A model generated the notes under the pieces. That model was not told where the DNA came from and did no database searches. It saw only the letters and a list, made by a program, of their open reading frames with translations. From CF-96 sp028287605 (GTDB taxonomy: Bacteria; Chloroflexota; Dormibacteria; Aeolococcales; Aeolococcaceae), in the NCBI GenBank assembly GCA_034666465.1, contig JAXDLT010000393.1, positions 1-18,922 on the forward strand: DNA of 18,922 bases, given 5' to 3'. Shown here piece after piece: positions 5,868 to 13,160 of the stretch; the first letter of the stretch is position 1, and each line of letters opens with the position of its first letter. Both the position numbers and the translations under genes were made by a program.

Positions 5868-7345
5868 GGAGCCGGGAGCTCACCCCCTGGCTCATCGGCG
5901 GGGTGGCGGCGGCGGCGCTCCTCGCGGTGGGGACGCTGCGCTGGGCCACCTTCCACAGCGCCGCCTACGACCTCGCGTTCTTCGACCAGGTGGTGTGGAA
6001 CGCGTCGGCGGGGCACGGGCTGCGCTCCAGCTTCGTCGACTACGGCTTCCTGGGCCAGCACTTCGAGCCCGCCCTGCTGCTCGTCGTGCCGCTCTACCGG
6101 CTGCACGCGAGCCCGCTCTGGCTGCTCGGCGCGCAGTCGCTCGCCCTCGGCCTGGCGGTGGTGCCGCTGTGGGCGCTCGCCCGCGAGTGGCTGACCACCC
6201 GGAGAGCTGCGCTGGTCGCCGTCCTCGCCTACCTCCTCCAGGTGGGGCTGGCCCGGGCGGCGGGCTTCGACTTCCACACCGAGGCGCTGGCGGTGCCCTT
6301 CGTGTTCCTCGCCCTGCTCGGCGCGGCGCGGGGCAGCACCCCGCTGCTGCTCCTCGCCGGCTCCGTCCCGCTGCTCTGCAAGGAGGACGGCGCCCTGGTG
6401 ACCATCGGCGTCGGCGTGCTCGCGCTGGCGGTCCACCGCCGCCGCGCCGGGCTGGTGCTCGCCGGCGGCGGCCTGGCCCTGGGGGCGCTCGTCACCCTGG
6501 TGCTCATGCCCCGGCTGCGCGGCGGTGCGGCCGGCGACCTCATCGACCGCTACCGCTACCTCGGCGCCACCCCGGGCGCGGTGGTGGCCCACCTGGTCAC
6601 CTCGCCCCAGAGCTGGCTCGGCCACCTGCTCTCGGCGCCCGCCGGCCCGGCGCTCCTGCTCGCCCTGGCCGGCGCCGGCCTGCTGCCCCTCCTGCGTCCC
6701 GCCGCGCTCGCCGCCTGCCTGCCGCCGCTGCTGCTCGCCCTGCTGTCCGCGGACCCGTTCCAGTCGGGCCTGCGCCTCCACTACGGGCTGCCCGCGGTGC
6801 CGCTGCTCATCGCCGCCGCGCTCGCCGGCTGGCGCAGCCCGATCGGCCGCCGGCTCGGCGCCGCCGCCCCCGTGCTGCTGCTCGGCGGCGCCGCCACCAC
6901 CTGGGCGCTGGCCGCGCCGCTGCCCTGGGGTCCCGGACCCGACCGCCTCGACCTCGGCGGGCTGGGCCACGCCGCCGCCGCCGCCGCGGCGCTCGAGCGC
7001 ATCCCCGCGGGGGCGCCGGTGGCCGCCAGCGGCTCGCTGCTGACCCACCTCGCCGAGCGGCCCGTGGTCTACGAGCTGCCCTCCGGCGTGGGGGTCGCGT
7101 GGGTGGCGGTGGACCAGGCCGCGCAGGTGACCGCGCAGAGCCGCGACGCGGGGTACGACGCCGCGGTGGCGTCGCTCGCCGGGCGCGGCTACCACCGCGT
7201 CGCCGGGGGCGGCGGGGTGGCGGTCTGGCATCTCGGGGGACTGACGGCCGGCGGGTGTTTCCGCCGCATTTGTCTGTTACTCGTGGCCAGGTGCAACGAC
7301 GGCCGGCGCGGGCGCGCCGCGCCGGCCGTCTCCCCCCCTCCCTGA
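5849..7345 (+). CDS. DUF2079 polytopic membrane protein
   Basis: Integral membrane protein of about 498 residues, mostly hydrophobic helices (roughly 9-10), of the DUF2079 family, which resembles GT-C glycosyltransferases. Diagnostic segments are AYDLAFFDQVVWNASAGHG (an acidic periplasmic loop early in the protein, family form YDLGIFDQ), GQHFEPALLLVVPLYRL, GFDFHTEALAVPF and CKEDGALVTIGVG. A soluble C-terminal part follows the last helix (ALERIPAGAPVAASGSLLTH...). The GTG at 5849 is used because the first helix starts at LTPWLIGG, soon after it. The family-like part ends near GVAVWHL (about 7231); the last ~38 codons are of a different character (Cys/Arg-rich) and contain a 13-bp hairpin, so the annotated C-terminus is uncertain. 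Operon context suggests glycan or lipid-linked sugar work. Confidence 0.8.
   Translation: MPSGPLRSRELTPWLIGGVAAAALLAVGTLRWATFHSAAYDLAFFDQVVWNASAGHGLRSSFVDYGFLGQHFEPALLLVVPLYRLHASPLWLLGAQSLALGLAVVPLWALAREWLTTRRAALVAVLAYLLQVGLARAAGFDFHTEALAVPFVFLALLGAARGSTPLLLLAGSVPLLCKEDGALVTIGVGVLALAVHRRRAGLVLAGGGLALGALVTLVLMPRLRGGAAGDLIDRYRYLGATPGAVVAHLVTSPQSWLGHLLSAPAGPALLLALAGAGLLPLLRPAALAACLPPLLLALLSADPFQSGLRLHYGLPAVPLLIAAALAGWRSPIGRRLGAAAPVLLLGGAATTWALAAPLPWGPGPDRLDLGGLGHAAAAAAALERIPAGAPVAASGSLLTHLAERPVVYELPSGVGVAWVAVDQAAQVTAQSRDAGYDAAVASLAGRGYHRVAGGGGVAVWHLGGLTAGGCFRRICLLLVARCNDGRRGRAAPAVSPPP
7298..7330 (+). terminator. Strong 13-bp hairpin at the end of the DUF2079 operon
   Basis: GACGGCCGGCGCG (7298-7310) is the perfect reverse complement of 7318-7330, with a 7-nt loop. 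It lies inside the last codons of the DUF2079 frame. What follows is TCCCCCCC rather than a U-tract, as in many terminators of GC-rich bacteria. It can work in both directions. Confidence 0.55.
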
Positions 7346-7350
7346 CAACG

Positions 7351-7366
7351 GTGACGGACCCGTCAC
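7351..7366. promoter_or_regulatory. 16-bp operator-like palindrome with nearby half-sites
   Basis: GTGACGG-AC-CCGTCAC has perfect 7-bp arms around a 2-bp centre. The 2-nt gap is too short for an RNA loop, favouring a protein-binding site. Related half-sites follow: GTCCGTC at 7375-7381 and GTGACGG at 7437-7443. The cluster lies 5 nt after the DUF2079 stop and about 260 nt before the decarboxylase. Confidence 0.45.
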
Positions 7367-7544
7367 GTGCGATCGTCCGTCAGCGGGCGCTTCTCCGTGA
7401 TCTCTTGAGGACGAGACTTTCAGCAACACGGGCCGAGTGACGGCGCACCGTCCCCCGCCCGGGCGGTCGCAGGCACCATCGCACTGCCCGCGTCGATCAG
7501 TCCCCTCCTGCCGCCGCCGTGCTGCCCGGCGGCGTCTGTCTGCA

Positions 7545-7559
7545 TGGGATCATATCCCA
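7545..7559. promoter_or_regulatory. Operator-like dyad TGGGAT-CAT-ATCCCA upstream of the decarboxylase
   Basis: Perfect 6-bp arms with a 3-bp centre, embedded in GCA...TGC flanks. It is unusually A+T-rich for this genome and lies about 65-80 bp before the predicted transcription start of the decarboxylase gene, a typical place for an activator or repressor. Confidence 0.45.
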
Positions 7560-7611
7560 GTGCGCCGGGAATGGCGCAGATCCGGGCAATCACGTGCTTT
7601 CGTGCGTTTTG

Positions 7612-7617
7612 TAGTCT
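7612..7617 (+). promoter_or_regulatory. -10 element TAGTCT of the decarboxylase gene
   Basis: TAGTCT lies exactly 6 nt before the GTG at 7624, the same geometry as before the rhodanese and dus genes, implying a leaderless mRNA. The region 7591-7620 is locally T-rich. No good -35 is seen, consistent with an activator site at the upstream dyad. Confidence 0.45.
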
Positions 7618-7623
7618 TCAGTC

Positions 7624-9030
7624 GTGAGCCCTCCCCAGCGACCCGCCGGCGGCGACGAGCTGGCGGGCTGGTGCGTGCGTGTGATCCGGGCGATGACCGC
7701 GTGGCAGGAGGGGTTCGGGCCCGTCCCGCGCCATCCCGCCCTCGAGCTCGAGCCCACCCGGGTCGAGGCGCTCCTCGACGAGCTCACCACCCGGCTGCGC
7801 GACAACTACCCCTTCTTCCACCCCCACTATGCCGGGCAGATGCTGAAGCCTCCGCACCCCGCCGCGATCGCCGCCCACCTCGCCGCCATGCTCGTCAACC
7901 CCAACAACCACGCGCTCGACGGCGGACCGGCGACGGCGGCGATGGAGCGGGAGGCGGTGGCGCTGCTGGCCGCGATGCTCCACCTCCCCGCGGACGGCCT
8001 CGGCCACCTCACCAGCAGCGGCACCGTGGCCAACCTCGAGGCGCTCTTCGTCGCCCGCGAGCTCCACCCCGGGCGCGGGGTCGCCTGCAGCGAGGAGGCG
8101 CACTACACCCACCGGCGGATGTGCCACCTGCTCGGCATGCCCTGCGAGCCGGTCGCCGCCGGCGCCGCCGGGCGCATCGACCTCGACGCCCTGGATGCGG
8201 TGCTGCGCACCGGCCGTGTCGGCACCGTGGTGCTCACCGCCGGCACCACCGGGCTGGGCGCGGTCGACGCCGTCGACGACGCGCTCGCCCTGGCCCGGCG
8301 CCACGGGGTGCGCGTCCATGTCGACGCGGCCTACGGCGGCTTCTTCGCCATCCTCGCCTGGGCCGGTGACGCCGCCGTGCCGGTGGCGGCGCTGCGCGCG
8401 CTGGGCGACTGCGACTCGGTGGTTGTCGATCCGCACAAGCACGGGCTCCAGCCCTACGGGTGCGGGGCGGTGCTCTTCCGGGACGCGTCGGTGGCACGGC
8501 TGTATGCGCACGACTCGCCGTACACGTACTTCACCGCGGCGGAGGGACACCTCGGCGAGATCAGCCTGGAGTGCTCGCGGGCGGGCGCCGCGGCGGCGGC
8601 GCTCTGGCTCACCCTGCAGGCCTTCCCGCTCACCCCCGACGGCCTCGGCGCGGTGCTCGCCGCCGGTGTGCGGGCGGCGCGACGGTGGTGGGAGCTGCTC
8701 CAGGGCTCGGAGCCGCTGGCGCCGGTGCTCCGGCCCGAGCTCGACATCGTCACCCTGGCGCCGCGCGCGCCGCGGTCGCTCTCCGCGCTCGACGCAGCCT
8801 GCCGGGCGATGCTCGACCAGGGCATGGCGGACCCCGACCCGGTCTTCCTCAGCCTGCTGCGCGTCGACGCCGGCCGGCTGCTCGCGGCGCTGCCCGGGAT
8901 GGCCGGGGACGCCGCCGCGGCGCGGGTGCTGCGCAGCGTGCTGATGAAGCCGTCGCACGAGCTCTGGGTGGAGCGGCTGCACGGCAGGGTGGAGGAGCTC
9001 GCCCTCAGGGCAGGCGGCGCCAGGAGGTGA
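7624..9030 (+). CDS. PLP-dependent group II amino acid decarboxylase (DDC/GAD family)
   Basis: Fold-type I PLP decarboxylase of 468 residues, the usual length for the DDC/GadA/TyrDC group, which removes the alpha-carboxyl of an amino acid to give an amine. Motifs: HPHYAGQM (66-73, substrate-site entry), LTSSGTVANLEAL (129-141, phosphate binding), CSEEAHYTHRR (155-165) with His160 stacking on the cofactor, HVDAAYGG (232-239) with Asp234, and VVDPHKHGLQPYGCG (267-281) with Lys272 as the Schiff-base lysine. The substrate cannot be told from sequence; aromatic amino acids, glutamate, diaminobutyrate and others are possible. The gene stands alone, with a regulatory region of 278 nt holding two dyads, and its last 26 bp overlap the 3' end of the convergent methyltransferase. 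No amine exporter or antiporter is next to it. Confidence 0.9.
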   Translation: MSPPQRPAGGDELAGWCVRVIRAMTAWQEGFGPVPRHPALELEPTRVEALLDELTTRLRDNYPFFHPHYAGQMLKPPHPAAIAAHLAAMLVNPNNHALDGGPATAAMEREAVALLAAMLHLPADGLGHLTSSGTVANLEALFVARELHPGRGVACSEEAHYTHRRMCHLLGMPCEPVAAGAAGRIDLDALDAVLRTGRVGTVVLTAGTTGLGAVDAVDDALALARRHGVRVHVDAAYGGFFAILAWAGDAAVPVAALRALGDCDSVVVDPHKHGLQPYGCGAVLFRDASVARLYAHDSPYTYFTAAEGHLGEISLECSRAGAAAAALWLTLQAFPLTPDGLGAVLAAGVRAARRWWELLQGSEPLAPVLRPELDIVTLAPRAPRSLSALDAACRAMLDQGMADPDPVFLSLLRVDAGRLLAALPGMAGDAAAARVLRSVLMKPSHELWVERLHGRVEELALRAGGARR

Positions 9031-9772
9031 GCACCGTCCGGTAGTGGAGGCGGATGCTGCCGCCGAACCGGTCGACCACCTCGCCGACCGCCCGGAGCAG
9101 GCGGGCACGGTCGGCGTCGGGCAGCACCCGGTGGTCGCTGTGGGTGCTGATCAGCTCGATCCAGCGCTCCCGCGGGTAGTCCTGCGCCCACTCGTAGGTG
9201 ACCGCCTCGGGGGTGGCGAAGGTGCCGGCCTCGGCGAGCGCCTCGTCGTGGCTGAGAGCGCGATCGGCCGCGATGGTGCCGAGCGCGGCCGAGTCGTCGC
9301 GCATCGCCGGGACCAGCCGTGAGTACACCTCGTCCAGGGCCGCCTGGGTCTCGGGGTCATGGGTGCCGCGGTTCCAGAAGAGGGCCAGCCGCGCCCCGGG
9401 CGTCAGCACCGCCGCCGCCGCCATGGCGCCGCCGCCGGGGTCGACCCAGTGCCACGCCTGCCCGCAGACGGCGAGGTCGAAGCGGCGGCCGGCGGCGTCC
9501 CACTCCTCGAACCTCGCCACCTCGACCTCGAGCCCGTGAGCGCGGGCGACCGCCGCCATCCGCGGGTCGGGCTCGACCCCGAGGACCTCGCAGCCGCGCG
9601 CGGCCAGCAGCCGGCCCACCTTGCCGGTGCCGCAGCCGACGTCGAGCACCCGGCGCGGGCCGGTGGCCACCAGGTCGTCGATCAGCGCCGGTGGGTAGGA
9701 GGGCCGCTCGCGGTCGTAGGCGGCGGGGTCGTCGCCGAAGGAGACGGCGCGGCGGCGGTCGTCGTGGAGCAC
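9005..9772 (-). CDS. Class I SAM-dependent methyltransferase
   Basis: Rossmann-fold methyltransferase of 255 residues. Motif I is VLDVGCGTGKVGRLLA (about 43-58, SAM glycine loop), motif II GVEPDPRM (about 66-73) with the acidic residue that holds the ribose, and FDLAVCGQAWHWVDP (about 94-108) is the post-II/motif IV region typical of the Methyltransf_11/25 group. The N-terminal SFGDDPAAYDRERPSYP is the common opening of a subfamily annotated only as class I methyltransferase. Substrate unknown. The GTG start at 9772 lies 12 nt after the stop of the hotdog gene, placing it last in the greA-lysS-serS-hotdog run. An ATG at 9780 is out of frame. The 3' end overlaps the decarboxylase gene. Confidence 0.85.
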   Translation of the reverse strand: MLHDDRRRAVSFGDDPAAYDRERPSYPPALIDDLVATGPRRVLDVGCGTGKVGRLLAARGCEVLGVEPDPRMAAVARAHGLEVEVARFEEWDAAGRRFDLAVCGQAWHWVDPGGGAMAAAAVLTPGARLALFWNRGTHDPETQAALDEVYSRLVPAMRDDSAALGTIAADRALSHDEALAEAGTFATPEAVTYEWAQDYPRERWIELISTHSDHRVLPDADRARLLRAVGEVVDRFGGSIRLHYRTVLTSWRRLP

Positions 9773-9784
9773 CCCGCCATGGTG

Positions 9785-10333
9785 TCAGACGGCCCCGTCC
9801 CCGAGGTAGGCGGCGAACCCGGGCCAGCGCTCGACCATCTGCCGCTCCAGCGCCGGGGTGAGCGGCAGGTAGGTGGCCGACGCCTCGGCCACGGTGCCTC
9901 CGCCAGGGAGCAGCAGGCGCCCGCAGGCGCTGACCATGCGACGGCGCAGACCGGTCATCCATCCCTCGACGCGCAGCGGCGTCCCCGCGGGCGCAGGTCC
10001 CCGGTAGCGCACCTCGAGGCGGCCGGTGACCGTCCACAGGCGGAGCAGCGTGGTGCTCCGCCCCATGACGTCGTCGAGCACCGCCGAGATCAGCCCGCCG
10101 TGGGTGACGCCGGGGAAGCCGACGTGGAGCAGCGGGTCGGGGACCCACTCGCCGACCACCCGGTGCGGCGGCAGGCTCGAGCGGGGGTCGGCGTCACCCT
10201 CGAGGCGCTCGAGCCGGTACTGGATGTGGAGCCCGTGGGGGTTGCTCAGCCCGTGCACGAAGTTCCGCTGGAACTCGGTCCGATCGTTGAGCCAGGCGTC
10301 GTCCAGTGTCACCGGCGCGCGGGCGCCACTCAT
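9785..10333 (-). CDS. Hotdog-fold thioesterase, PaaI type
   Basis: A 182-residue hotdog-fold protein; family members hydrolyse acyl-CoA or aryl-CoA thioesters in the cytosol. The signature is GVTHGGLISAVLDDVMG (75-91), where PaaI/YbgC-like enzymes have HGG followed by an acidic residue on the central helix (His78-Gly79-Gly80, Asp87/Asp88). The later strands TGRLEVRYRGPAPAGTPLRVEGW (103-125) form the typical sheet. The frame is open 104 codons further upstream, but that part is antisense-like shadow over serS; the ATG at 10333 is chosen because it overlaps the serS stop as ATGA and gives a normal family length. Location directly behind an aminoacyl-tRNA synthetase suggests shared transcription, not shared chemistry. 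Confidence 0.85.
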   Translation of the reverse strand: MSGARAPVTLDDAWLNDRTEFQRNFVHGLSNPHGLHIQYRLERLEGDADPRSSLPPHRVVGEWVPDPLLHVGFPGVTHGGLISAVLDDVMGRSTTLLRLWTVTGRLEVRYRGPAPAGTPLRVEGWMTGLRRRMVSACGRLLLPGGGTVAEASATYLPLTPALERQMVERWPGFAAYLGDGAV

Positions 10334-11589
10334 CTCGGGGAGAGCCGCTCCTGCCCGCCCATGGAGCCACGCAGGACCTCCGGGACGACCACCGAGCCAT
10401 CGGCCTGCTGGTAAGTCTCCAGCACCGCGTCGAAGGTGCGCGGCACCGCCAGCGCGCTGCCGTTGAGGGTGTGCACGAAGCGCGGCCTCGCCTGCGCCGC
10501 GGGCCGGTAGCGGATGTCGGCACGGCGCGCCTGGAAGTCGCCGAAGACGCTGCAGGAGGACACCTCGAGCCAGCGCTCCATCCCCGGGCACCAGGCCTCG
10601 AGGTCGTACTTCTTCCACTGCGCGAAGCCCATGTCGCCGGTGCACATCAGCAGCACCCGGTAGTGGAGGCCGAGGCCCTGCAGCACCGACTCGGCGTCGG
10701 CGACCAGGCCCTCGAGCTCGTCGAGCGAGCTCTCCGGCTCGACGAACTTCACCAGCTCCACCTTGTCGAACTGGTGGAGGCGGATGTAGCCGCGGGTGTC
10801 CTTCCCGGCGGCGCCGGCCTCGCGGCGCCAGCAGGGGGTGAAGGCGACGTGGCGGATGGGCAGCTGCTCGCCGTCGAGGATCTCCTCGCGGTAGAGGTTG
10901 GTGACCGGGACCTCGGCGGTGGGGATGAGGAACATGTCGCCGTCGGTGTGGAAGGCGTCGTCCTCGAACTTGGGGAGGTTGCCGGTGCCCACCATCGCCT
11001 CGCGGCGCACCAGGTACGGCGGCGCCACCTCCGAGTAGCCGTTGCGGGTGGTGGCCATGTCCAGCATGTACGTGGCCAGCGCCCGCTGGAGGCGGGCGCC
11101 CTCGCCGCGCAGCACCGCGAAGCGCGCCCCGCTGATCTTGGCGGCGCGCTCGAAGTCGAAGATCCCCAGCCGGTCGCCCAGATCGAAGTGCGGCTTCGGG
11201 GTGAAGGAGAACTCGGCGGGCTCGCCCCAGGTGCGCACGGTGACGTTGTCGGCGTCGCTGGTGCCCACCGGCACGCTGGGATGGGGCGGGTTCGGCACCA
11301 CCAGGAGCAGCTCCTGGATGCGCGCCTCGAGGCTCCCGAGCGTCTCCTCCGCCTCCTGGATGCGGCGCTTGACGCCGCCCAGGCGGTCGCGCTGCTCGTC
11401 GGTGGGGCGGCCCCGGATCGCCTTGCTCTCACGGTTCTGCCCGGCGCGCAGCGCCTCCATCTCCGCGCGCAGGGCGCGGGCCTGCTCGTCGAGCTCGAGG
11501 ATCTCGTCGACGGGGGCGGGCTCGCCCTTGAGTCGGGCTCCCTCGCGGATCAGCTCGGGGTCGTCGCGGATGCGCTGGAGGGCGATCAC
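10330..11589 (-). CDS. serS: Seryl-tRNA synthetase
   Basis: Class II aminoacyl-tRNA synthetase charging tRNA-Ser (and the first step to Sec-tRNA). Product 419 residues, normal length. Residues 30-95 form the long antiparallel coiled coil that grips the tRNA long arm (LDEQARALRAEMEALRAG... EEAEETLGSLEARIQELL-type heptads). The catalytic core shows the motif 1 region YSEVAPPYLV (185-194), the serine-site TAE loop IPTAEVP (222-228), motif 2 FTPCWRREAGAAGKDTRGYIR (250-270) and motif 3 NGSALAVPRTFDAVLETYQ (376-394). The frame extends upstream over lysS, so this is not a fusion: the GTG at 11589 gives the normal N-terminus (IALQRIRDDPELIREG), overlaps the lysS stop as GTGA and follows a GGAGAG Shine-Dalgarno. 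Confidence 0.96.
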   Translation of the reverse strand: MIALQRIRDDPELIREGARLKGEPAPVDEILELDEQARALRAEMEALRAGQNRESKAIRGRPTDEQRDRLGGVKRRIQEAEETLGSLEARIQELLLVVPNPPHPSVPVGTSDADNVTVRTWGEPAEFSFTPKPHFDLGDRLGIFDFERAAKISGARFAVLRGEGARLQRALATYMLDMATTRNGYSEVAPPYLVRREAMVGTGNLPKFEDDAFHTDGDMFLIPTAEVPVTNLYREEILDGEQLPIRHVAFTPCWRREAGAAGKDTRGYIRLHQFDKVELVKFVEPESSLDELEGLVADAESVLQGLGLHYRVLLMCTGDMGFAQWKKYDLEAWCPGMERWLEVSSCSVFGDFQARRADIRYRPAAQARPRFVHTLNGSALAVPRTFDAVLETYQQADGSVVVPEVLRGSMGGQERLSPR

Positions 11590-13151
11590 CTGGTCTCTCC
11601 GGGGGCCGGCGGCAGCGGGCGCATGGTGGGGAAGAGCAGCACGTCGCGGATGGTCGGGCTGTCGGTGAGCAGCATGACGAGCCGGTCGATGCCGATGCCC
11701 AGGCCGCCCGCCGGCGGCATGCCGGTCTCGATCGCCTCGAGGAAGTCCTCGTCGAGGGGCTGCGCCTCGGCGTCGCCGGCGGCGCGGCGGCGGGCCTGGT
11801 CCTCGAAGCGCAGCCGCTGGTCGATGGGGTCGTTGAGCTCGCTGAAGGCGTTGGCCAGCTCGCGGCCGGCGACGATCAGCTCGAAGCGCTCGGTGAATCG
11901 GGGGTCGTCCGACCGGCGCCGGGCCAGCGGAGAGACCTCCGCGGGGTAGTCGAGCACGAAGGTCGGGTCCCAGAGCGTCCCCTCCACCTGCTGCTCGTAG
12001 ATCTCGAGGAGGATGCCGCCGGGGCCGGCGCCGGGCGGGGGCTCGACCCCGAGCCGCCGGGCCTCGTCGAGCAGCGTCCCCGTGTCCCAGGCGGCGAGCG
12101 GGTCGAAGCCGCAGCGCTCGGCGACGAGGTCGACCATGCGCGCGGTGCGGAAGGGCGGGGTGAGGTCGAGCTCGCGGCCGCCGAGCCGCCGCGCCAGCGG
12201 GTTCAGGCAGGGGGACGAGCCCCCCCCGTCCTCGGGCTCGGGCTGCGCCCCGGCGGCGTGGGCGGCGTCGACCACGATCGCCTCGGCGAGCTCGCGCATG
12301 GTGGTGTAGTCGCCGAATGCCTCGTAGGCCTCGAGCATGGTGAACTCGGGGTTGTGGCGCGGCGAGAGCCCCTCGTTGCGGAACACCCGGCCCATCTCGT
12401 AGACGCGCCGGTAGCCGCCGACCAGCAGCCGCTTGAGGTGCAGCTCGATGGCGATGCGCAGGTACACGTCGGTGTGGAGCGCGTTCCAGTGGGTCGAGAA
12501 CGGCTTCGCGCTGGCGCCACCGGCGACCGGCTGGAGGATCGGCGTCTCCACCTCGAGGAAGCCGCGCCCGTCGAGGGTGGCGCGCACCGAGCGCACGATC
12601 GCGGAGCGGGTCGCGAAGTGGCGGCGCTGGTCGGCGTTGCTGAGCAGGTCGAGGTAGCGCCGCCGGTAGCGGGACTCCTGGTCCTGGAGCCCGTGGAACT
12701 TCTCGGGCGGCGGGCGCAGCGCCTTGACCAGCAGCACGACCTCGTCGGCGAGCACGCTGGGCTCGCCCCGGCGGGTGCGGGTGAGCCGGCCGCGCACCCC
12801 GACGATGTCGCCGAGGTCGAGGCGGCGCACCACCTCCCACGCCTCGAGCCCGACCCGGTCGCGCGGGATCCAGAGCTGGAGGCGGCGGCCCTCGTCCTCG
12901 ACGTGGGCGAAGGCGACGCCTCCGGAGGGGCGCAGCTGCATGACCCTGCCGGCGACGGTGACCGCCGGCCCCTCGCGGGGCGCACCGCCCTCCGGGGCGG
13001 GCCCCGCCTCCGCCTCGAAGGCGGTGAGCTGCCCCAGCGCGCCGTCGAGGGTGGTGTCGGGACGGAAGTCGACGCCGTACGCGGGCACCCCCAGCGCCGC
13101 CAGCTCCTCGACCTTGCGCCGCCGCTCGGCGATCAGGTCCTGCTCAGCCAC
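11586..13151 (-). CDS. lysS: Lysyl-tRNA synthetase, class II
   Basis: Charges tRNA-Lys in the cytosol. The 521-residue product has the N-terminal OB-fold anticodon-binding domain (about 64-145, VTVAGRVMQLRPSGG...FAHVED) and the class II core: motif 1 ending GFLEVETPILQPV (197-209), motif 2 RVFRNEGLSPRHNPEFTMLE (255-274), motif 3 GGLGIGIDRLVMLLTDSPT (482-500), plus the lysine-site segment AGRELANAFSELNDP (428-442). A low-complexity Gly/Ser/Glu stretch at about 301-314 looks like a lineage-specific loop. The GTG start lies 9 nt after the greA stop, and the stop overlaps serS, so it sits in the middle of a tight greA-lysS-serS operon. The greA-lysS pairing is a conserved bacterial neighbourhood. 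Confidence 0.96.
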   Translation of the reverse strand: MAEQDLIAERRRKVEELAALGVPAYGVDFRPDTTLDGALGQLTAFEAEAGPAPEGGAPREGPAVTVAGRVMQLRPSGGVAFAHVEDEGRRLQLWIPRDRVGLEAWEVVRRLDLGDIVGVRGRLTRTRRGEPSVLADEVVLLVKALRPPPEKFHGLQDQESRYRRRYLDLLSNADQRRHFATRSAIVRSVRATLDGRGFLEVETPILQPVAGGASAKPFSTHWNALHTDVYLRIAIELHLKRLLVGGYRRVYEMGRVFRNEGLSPRHNPEFTMLEAYEAFGDYTTMRELAEAIVVDAAHAAGAQPEPEDGGGSSPCLNPLARRLGGRELDLTPPFRTARMVDLVAERCGFDPLAAWDTGTLLDEARRLGVEPPPGAGPGGILLEIYEQQVEGTLWDPTFVLDYPAEVSPLARRRSDDPRFTERFELIVAGRELANAFSELNDPIDQRLRFEDQARRRAAGDAEAQPLDEDFLEAIETGMPPAGGLGIGIDRLVMLLTDSPTIRDVLLFPTMRPLPPAPGETR

Positions 13152-13160
13152 GGGTACGGG

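Noticed and set aside
4393..7231. Two long minus-strand open frames (518 and 769 codons) under the glycosyltransferase-DUF2079 operon
   Set aside because: Low-complexity translations rich in Arg/Gly/Glu/Gln with no motif, while the plus strand has three recognisable families with coupled starts.
7439..7466. GACGG-CGCA-CCGTC mini-hairpin and the palindrome CCGCCCGGGCGG as a riboswitch core
   Set aside because: They are short and GC-only, with no conserved aptamer-like sequence around them; with a leaderless decarboxylase start downstream they would not be in its mRNA.
10330..12840. Apparent 836-codon lysS-serS fusion frame
   Set aside because: Only the last 419 codons are SerRS; the upstream part is the lysS gene read out of frame. 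The GTG at 11589 overlaps the lysS stop and gives a normal SerRS N-terminus.
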